Assembly (NCBI GenBank): GCA_938046755.1
Contig: CALIXC010000070.1
Coordinates: 1 to 9,923 of the forward strand
Length of the DNA stretch: 9,923 bases
Direction of reading: 5' to 3'
From: an uncultured Lautropia sp.
Lineage (GTDB): Bacteria; Pseudomonadota; Gammaproteobacteria; Burkholderiales; Burkholderiaceae_E
Part shown: positions 6,145 through 9,923 of the stretch, piece by piece
How positions within the stretch are numbered: position 1 is the stretch's first letter
Layout: every line of letters begins with the position of its first letter
Notes under the pieces: generated by a model
What the model saw: only the letters and a program-made list of their open reading frames with translations
Databases searched by the model: none
What the model was told of the DNA's origin: nothing
Translations under genes and position numbers: made by a program

Positions 6145-7533
6145 ATGTTCAGTGCCAAACCATTGCTGGAGATGCCGCGCTGGGAGGCCGCAGCGGTGGC
6201 CGCCATCATCGTGGCACTGATGGGCTACGCGATCATCTGGCTGGAATGGGTGCCGCACATGGCCATCCTGACGGCCATGGTCTGCCTGCTCGTGTACGGG
6301 CTCTGCCGGGGCGTGCGCTACCGGGCGATGCAGGGCTGGATGATTGGTGCGGTCGGGCAGGGCATGGGGGCGCTGTACCTCTTCTTCTTCATCGGGCTTC
6401 TGGTCACGGCGCTGATGATCAGCGGTGCCATTCCCACGCTGATGTATTACGGCTTCGGGCTGATCTCGCCGGGCTATTTCTACTTCTCGGCCTTTGCGCT
6501 CAGTTCGGTGATCGGCATCTCGCTGGGCAGCAGCCTGACCACCTGTGCCACGGTCGGCATGGCCTTCATGGGCATGGCACACGCCTTTCATGCCGATCTG
6601 GCCATGACGGCGGGGGCCATCGTCTCGGGGGCCTTCTTCGGCGACAAGATGTCGCCGATCTCGGACACCACGGGCATTTCCGCCTCGATCGTGGGCATCG
6701 ACCTGTTCGAGCACATCCGCAACATGATGTACACCACGGTGCCCGCCTGGCTGATCAGCGCAGCGGTCTACCTGTGGCTGCTGCCGGCGGTGGCGCCGCA
6801 TGATCTGAACGGCGTGGTGGTGTTCCGGCAGCAGCTGGAAGGCTCGGGCCTGGTGCATCTGTATTCGCTGCTGCCCTTCGTGCTGCTGCTGGGCATGGCG
6901 CTGATGAAGATCGACGCCATCGTGACGCTGATGGCCACGATCTTCCTGGCGCTGGTGCTGACCTATTTCCACAGCACGCCGAGCCTGACCGAGCTGGGGC
7001 AGTGGTTCTTCAAGGGGCCTTCGTTCCCCGAGGCCTGGGGCGACATCGCCAAGCTGCTGTCGCGCGGTGGGGTGGAGAGCATGTTCTTCACGCAGACCAT
7101 CGTGATCCTGGGGCTGAGCTTCGGCGGCCTGCTGTTCGCGCTGGGGGTGATCCCGGCGCTGCTTGATGGCATCCGCAGCTTCCTGACGACGACGGGGCGG
7201 GCCACGTTCAGCGTGGCGGCCACGGCGGTGGGAGTGAACACGCTGATCGGCGAGCAGTACCTGAGCATCCTGCTGTCAGGCGAGACGTTCAAGCCCGTCT
7301 ACGAGAAGCTGCACCTGCACCCACGCAACCTGTCGCGCACGCTGGAGGATGCGGGCACGGTGATCAATCCGCTGGTGCCGTGGAGCGTGTGCGGGGTGTT
7401 CATCTTCAACGTGCTGGGGGTGCCGGTCTGGCACTATCTGCCGTACGCAATCTTCTGCTACATGAGCCTGGTGCTGACGCTGGTGTTCGGTTGGACGGGG
7501 GTGACGCTGTCGCGGGTCGAGCCGAAGAAGTGA
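6145..7533 (+). CDS. nhaC: NhaC-family Na+/H+ antiporter
   Basis: An inner-membrane secondary transporter expected to export Na+ (or another cation) in exchange for protons. The 462-residue length is typical of NhaC. It has roughly 11-12 hydrophobic segments, for example around residues 15-33, 38-53, 66-92, 112-130, 152-166, 199-215, 240-275, 315-340 and 412-450. The family signature SGAFFGDKMSPISDTTGIS spans residues 161-179, and a second conserved acidic/polar stretch, EDAGTVINPLVPWS, lies at 401-414. The ATG at 6145 was chosen over the open frame extending to 6007 because GGGAAG lies just upstream and the upstream residues are Arg/Pro-rich and unlike the family. NhaC relatives also include malate/lactate antiporters, so the exact substrate is inferred. 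It is divergent from gdhA and followed 73 bp later by gloA. Confidence 0.9.
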   Translation: MFSAKPLLEMPRWEAAAVAAIIVALMGYAIIWLEWVPHMAILTAMVCLLVYGLCRGVRYRAMQGWMIGAVGQGMGALYLFFFIGLLVTALMISGAIPTLMYYGFGLISPGYFYFSAFALSSVIGISLGSSLTTCATVGMAFMGMAHAFHADLAMTAGAIVSGAFFGDKMSPISDTTGISASIVGIDLFEHIRNMMYTTVPAWLISAAVYLWLLPAVAPHDLNGVVVFRQQLEGSGLVHLYSLLPFVLLLGMALMKIDAIVTLMATIFLALVLTYFHSTPSLTELGQWFFKGPSFPEAWGDIAKLLSRGGVESMFFTQTIVILGLSFGGLLFALGVIPALLDGIRSFLTTTGRATFSVAATAVGVNTLIGEQYLSILLSGETFKPVYEKLHLHPRNLSRTLEDAGTVINPLVPWSVCGVFIFNVLGVPVWHYLPYAIFCYMSLVLTLVFGWTGVTLSRVEPKK

Positions 7534-7550
7534 CGGCGTTGCGCGCCTCG

Positions 7551-7578
7551 TCGAAAGGGGGGGCTGTCGTCATAGAAT
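7551..7578 (+). promoter_or_regulatory. Candidate sigma-70 promoter of gloA
   Basis: TAGAAT at 7573-7578 matches the -10 consensus at 5 of 6 bases, with a weak -35 TCGAAA at 7551-7556 (4 of 6) across a 16-bp spacer. A start near 7585 would give a short leader to the gloA ATG at 7607. It lies in the 73-bp gap after nhaC, suggesting gloA is transcribed independently. Confidence 0.4.
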
Positions 7579-7606
7579 GGGGCCTTCTTTCACGGAGGGC
7601 ATTCCC

Positions 7607-8023
7607 ATGAGACTGCTGCACACCATGCTGCGGGTCGGTGATCTGGACCGGTCCATCAAGTTCTACACCGAGGTGCTGGGCATGAGCCTGCTGCGCCAAT
7701 CGGAGAACCCCGAATACAAGTACTCGCTGGCCTTCCTGGGCTACGAGGGCGGCAACCCGGCCCAGGCTGAGCTGGAGCTGACCTACAACTGGGGGACGAC
7801 CGAGTACGAAATGGGGACGGCCTACGGGCACATCGCCATCGGGGTGCCGGACGCCTATGCGGCCTGTGAGAAGATCCGCGCGGCCGGCGGCAACGTGACG
7901 CGCGAGGCCGGGCCGGTGAAAGGGGGCTCGACGGTCATTGCCTTCGTGACCGATCCGGACGGCTACAAGGTGGAGCTGATCCAGCGGCCCGATGACCAGG
8001 GGACGGGGACCGGGTTGCGCTGA
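7607..8023 (+). CDS. gloA: Lactoylglutathione lyase (glyoxalase I)
   Basis: A cytoplasmic metalloenzyme that converts the hemithioacetal of methylglyoxal and glutathione to S-lactoylglutathione, the first step of glyoxalase detoxification. The 138 residues track E. coli GloA closely: RLLHTMLRVGDL at the start, SENPEYKYSLAF at 32-43, NVTREAGPVKGG at 96-107 and DPDGYKVELI at 116-125. All four metal ligands are present: His5, Glu57, His75 and Glu123. The short form, without the insertions of the Zn-type enzymes, suggests the Ni2+/Co2+ class. The ATG at 7607 has GGAGGG 7 nt upstream; the in-frame ATG at 7577 lies inside the likely promoter and adds residues absent from homologues. A YghU-type glutathione transferase follows 103 bp later. 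Confidence 0.97.
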   Translation: MRLLHTMLRVGDLDRSIKFYTEVLGMSLLRQSENPEYKYSLAFLGYEGGNPAQAELELTYNWGTTEYEMGTAYGHIAIGVPDAYAACEKIRAAGGNVTREAGPVKGGSTVIAFVTDPDGYKVELIQRPDDQGTGTGLR

Positions 8024-8036
8024 TGCCGCCTGGGGG

Positions 8037-8067
8037 CGCCCCGCTGCCTTCGGCAGGTGCCGGGGCG
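8037..8067 (+). terminator. Strong hairpin between gloA and the GST gene
   Basis: CGCCCCG (8037-8043) pairs with CGGGGCG (8061-8067), and inside it CTGCC (8044-8048) pairs with GGCAG (8052-8056) around a 3-nt loop with a 4-nt bulge. It begins 13 bp after the gloA stop and ends 3 bp before a TACAAT -10 box. There is no T tract, so it may slow or terminate transcription, stabilise the gloA mRNA end, or overlap the next promoter. Confidence 0.4.
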
Positions 8068-8070
8068 CTC

Positions 8071-8076
8071 TACAAT
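8071..8076 (+). promoter_or_regulatory. Candidate -10 box for the GST gene
   Basis: TACAAT matches the -10 consensus at 5 of 6 bases and lies 50 bp before the GST start codon. The expected -35 position falls inside the gloA-GST hairpin and shows no good TTGACA match, so an activator or a weak promoter is possible. Confidence 0.35.
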
Positions 8077-8126
8077 GGGCCGGTTTTCGTCCGGAAGTTC
8101 ATCGAAGCATCGAAGGAGAGCATGTC

Positions 8127-8921
8127 ATGAGTTCATCCACCTACACGCCACCCGAGGTCTGGACCTGGGACAAGGCCAACGGCGGGAAGTATGCGTCGGT
8201 CAACCGGCCCACGGCGGGCGCGCAGTTCGAGCAGGTGCTGCCGGTGGGCGAGCGGCCCTTCCAGCTGTATTCGCGTGGCACGCCCAATGGGCAGAAGGTC
8301 ACGATCATGTTCGAGGAGCTGCTGGAAGCCGGTGTGAAGGAGGCCGCCTATGACCTGTGGGCCATCGACATCGGCAAGGGCGATCAGTTCGGCAGTGGCT
8401 TCGTGGCGATCAACCCCAACTCCAAGATTCCGGCGCTGGTCGATCGCAGCGGTCCGGAGCCGGTGAACGTGTTCGAGTCCGGGGCAATCCTTGTGTACCT
8501 GGCTGAGAAGTTCGGCAAGTTCCTGCCGGCTTCGGGCGCGGCGCGGGCGCAGTGCCTGTCGTGGCTGTTCTGGCAGGTGGGCAGCGGCCCGTATCTGGGG
8601 GGTGGCTTCGGGCATTTCTATGCCTATGCGCCCGAGCGGTACGAGTACCCGATCAACCGCTTTGCCATGGAGACGAAGCGCCAGCTGGATCTGCTGGACA
8701 AGCTCCTGGCCGAGCGCGAGTACATCTGCGGCACCGACTATACGGTGGCGGACATGGCCATCTGGCCCTGGTACGGCCGGCTGGTGCTGGGTGAGCTGTA
8801 CGGTGCCGCGAAGTTCCTGGACGTGGCGTCGTACAAGAACGTGCAGCGCTGGACGAAGCAGCTGGCAGAGCGCCCGGGCGTCAAGCGCGGCAAGGATGCG
8901 GTGCATCAGCCGCTGAAGTGA
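8127..8921 (+). CDS. yghU: YghU-type (Nu-class) glutathione S-transferase
   Basis: A cytoplasmic glutathione-dependent enzyme; characterised Nu-class members act mainly as disulfide-bond reductases and peroxidases with two bound glutathiones. The 264 residues match E. coli YghU over nearly all its length: VWTWDKANGGKYASVNRP (11-28), the thioredoxin-fold domain with RGTPNGQKVTIM (50-61), NPNSKIPAL (96-104) and FESGAILVYLAEKFG (116-130), and an all-helical C-domain with GGGFGHFYAYAP and TVADMAIWPW (206-215). It stops about 24 residues earlier than YghU, losing only the variable tail. The ATG at 8127 is preferred because AAGGAG sits 8 nt upstream; an out-of-frame ATG at 8122 meets TGA at once. 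It follows gloA, another glutathione enzyme, in the same direction with its own candidate promoter. Confidence 0.93.
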   Translation: MSSSTYTPPEVWTWDKANGGKYASVNRPTAGAQFEQVLPVGERPFQLYSRGTPNGQKVTIMFEELLEAGVKEAAYDLWAIDIGKGDQFGSGFVAINPNSKIPALVDRSGPEPVNVFESGAILVYLAEKFGKFLPASGAARAQCLSWLFWQVGSGPYLGGGFGHFYAYAPERYEYPINRFAMETKRQLDLLDKLLAEREYICGTDYTVADMAIWPWYGRLVLGELYGAAKFLDVASYKNVQRWTKQLAERPGVKRGKDAVHQPLK

Positions 8922-8942
8922 GGCAGGACGCATCCGGTGATG

Positions 8943-8962
8943 CCGCCTGCCGGGGCAGGCGG
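8943..8962 (+). terminator. Hairpin after the GST gene
   Basis: CCGCCTGC (8943-8950) pairs perfectly with GCAGGCGG (8955-8962) around a CGGG tetraloop, starting 22 bp after the GST stop. No T tract follows. The first arm lies in a 12-bp word, TGATGCCGCCTG, that also occurs immediately after gloA (8021-8032). Confidence 0.4.
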
Positions 8963-9029
8963 TACAGCCGGGGGAATGTCCGGGCGGCAGGTGCCGCTCG
9001 GGCCTGTGCGGTGGCCGGGAAGGCAGACC

Positions 9030-9491
9030 ATGGAAAGACTTGAGTTGCGGGTGCCCCCGCCGGTGGTGACGCTCGTGTCGGCGTTGCTGATGTGGGGGTT
9101 GCGAGGCGCGGTGCCGTCACTGGTATGGCTGGTGCCGGGCCGTGCGTGGCTGGCCGGTGTGCTGGTGGGCACGGGCATGATGCTGGGCCTGTGGGCTGTC
9201 TGGAGTTTTCGCAGGCAGCGCACCACCATCAACCCGCATCTGCCGCAGCAGACCGTGGCGCTGGTGACAGAGGGTGTCTATCGGTACACGCGCAACCCGA
9301 TGTACCTGGGCATGCTGTGCTTCCTGCTGGCCTGGGCGCTGTGGCTGTCCACGCCGCTGGCGCTGCTGGGCGTGGCACTGTATGTGGGGTACCTGAACCG
9401 TTTCCAGATCCGACCCGAGGAGCGCGTGCTCGAAGAGCGCTTTGGCACGCGCTTCACGTCCTATTGCGCCACGGTGCGGCGCTGGCTGTAG
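9030..9491 (+). CDS. Isoprenylcysteine carboxyl methyltransferase (ICMT/PEMT-like) family membrane protein
   Basis: A small integral-membrane protein of 153 residues from the ICMT-like methyltransferase group, which uses S-adenosylmethionine. Hydrophobic segments lie at about residues 10-35, 38-58 and 92-122, the last being a helical hairpin. The conserved SAM-binding region includes GVYRYTRNPMYLG (82-94) and ends with EERVLEERFGTRFTSYCATVRRWL, with the expected E-E-x-x-L-x-x-x-F-G-x-x-Y/F-x-x-Y pattern. Bacterial members rarely have a known substrate, since bacteria lack prenylated CaaX proteins; small-molecule or lipid methylation is possible. The ATG at 9030 has GGAAGG 6-7 nt upstream and matches family N-termini better than the in-frame ATG at 8937, which lies just before the GST hairpin and adds Gly/Pro-rich sequence. 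It lies 108 bp after the GST gene on the same strand. Confidence 0.85.
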   Translation: MERLELRVPPPVVTLVSALLMWGLRGAVPSLVWLVPGRAWLAGVLVGTGMMLGLWAVWSFRRQRTTINPHLPQQTVALVTEGVYRYTRNPMYLGMLCFLLAWALWLSTPLALLGVALYVGYLNRFQIRPEERVLEERFGTRFTSYCATVRRWL

Positions 9492-9514
9492 GGCATGGCC
9501 CCTGCGGATGGTAG

Positions 9515-9535
9515 CGAGGCATGAAGGGGGCCTCG
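9515..9535 (+). terminator. Hairpin after the ICMT-like gene
   Basis: CGAGGC (9515-9520) pairs with GCCTCG (9530-9535) across a 9-nt loop, 24 bp after the stop. Only TT follows, so intrinsic termination is doubtful. Confidence 0.25.
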
Positions 9536-9558
9536 TTGCCCGTGCGCGGGTTTCCGGA

Positions 9559-9587
9559 ACGGCCGGCGAGGGTGTCCTGCCGGCCGT
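9559..9587. terminator. Strong hairpin between convergent genes
   Basis: ACGGCCGGC (9559-9567) pairs perfectly with GCCGGCCGT (9579-9587), and AGG/CCT inside the loop can extend the stem. It lies between the ends of the plus-strand ICMT-like gene and the minus-strand partial gene, where a bidirectional terminator is expected. It lacks a clear T tract on either strand. Confidence 0.4.
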
Positions 9588-9593
9588 GTTGGA

Positions 9594-9923
9594 TCAGGGG
9601 CGGTAGCGGAACTTCGAGCTTCCTTCGTCCAGGTAGGGGCCAACGTAATGCAGGGTGTGCAGATAGTTCCAGCTGTGGGGCACCTGCCAGGTGTTGCAGA
9701 CCAGGCTGTGGGTGCCGATGAAGCTGATGTTGAAGCAGACACGGAACTGGTTCTGCTGCTCGCCCGGTAACACCATCAATTGCAGGTACCGATACGGGCC
9801 GGAACCCCATTGGTGCAGTACCTGGTTGAAGGGAACGACTTGGCCCTGTTTCAGTTCAAAGGCTGTGGTCGCATGGAAACCGAACGCCAAAAAGCCAGCG
9901 CCATCGCCGAATAGCCGGTTGCC
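9594..9923 (-). CDS. Unrecognised protein, 3' part only (runs off the window)
   Basis: The frame is open from the window edge to the stop at 9594, giving at least 109 C-terminal residues; the real start may lie outside, and a TTG at 9890 is only a possible start. The sequence is unusually aromatic and polar for this window, with FGFHATTAFELKQGQVVPFN, GSGPYRYLQLMVLPGEQQNQ, FRVCFNISFIGTHSLVCNTW and HSWNYLHTLHYVGPYLDEG in succession. Two Cys (in FRVCFN and SLVCNTW) might form a disulfide. Alternating hydrophobic residues suggest a beta-rich fold, such as a periplasmic or surface domain, but no family is recognised. Codon use is less GC-biased than in the plus-strand neighbours, consistent with an accessory gene. 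I assign no function. Confidence 0.55.
   Translation of the reverse strand, partial: GNRLFGDGAGFLAFGFHATTAFELKQGQVVPFNQVLHQWGSGPYRYLQLMVLPGEQQNQFRVCFNISFIGTHSLVCNTWQVPHSWNYLHTLHYVGPYLDEGSSKFRYRP

Noticed and set aside
6121..6972. Minus-strand open frame opposite nhaC
   Set aside because: Gln/His/Arg-rich antisense composition with no family match; nhaC on the other strand is unambiguous.

Overview
The window is high-GC DNA with betaproteobacterial-looking genes. GdhA, GloA, the YghU-type glutathione transferase and NhaC all resemble proteobacterial homologues, and -10 elements such as TACAAT and TAGAAT followed by G-rich starts fit Burkholderiales. The genus cannot be fixed from this sequence alone.

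Layout, left to right: (1) 83-2608 (+), a TonB-dependent siderophore receptor broken by an exact 35-bp tandem duplication just after the signal peptide and by an apparent 2-bp loss before the last barrel strands. (2) 2609-3215, a gene-free stretch with a G-run cluster, two strong adjacent hairpins and weak terminator-like hairpins. (3) 3216-4142 (-), a more AT-rich patch with an intact VOC/glyoxalase-like gene and a DUF1801 gene frameshifted at a run of eight G. (4) 4311-5654 (-), intact NADP-type glutamate dehydrogenase gdhA. (5) 5655-6144, a 490-bp divergent control region with two NtrC-like sites (one a perfect TGCACC-N5-GGTGCA) 147 bp apart. (6) 6145-7533 (+), an NhaC-family Na+/H+ antiporter. 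(7) 7607-8023 (+), glyoxalase I gloA. (8) 8127-8921 (+), a YghU-type glutathione transferase. (9) 9030-9491 (+), an isoprenylcysteine methyltransferase-family membrane protein. (10) 9594-9923 (-), the 3' part of an unrecognised gene that runs off the window.

The right half is ordinary housekeeping: ammonium assimilation into glutamate, sodium/pH homeostasis, and glutathione-dependent detoxification (GloA plus a GST). The left 4.2 kb is accessory and decaying. All three frame-disrupting lesions lie in its two broken genes, while every core gene is intact, which argues against a uniformly high sequencing-error rate.

I see no new multi-gene system. The best leads are the 35-bp duplication, which works as an exact off-switch for the receptor and could be reversible, and the NtrC-type sites between gdhA and nhaC.
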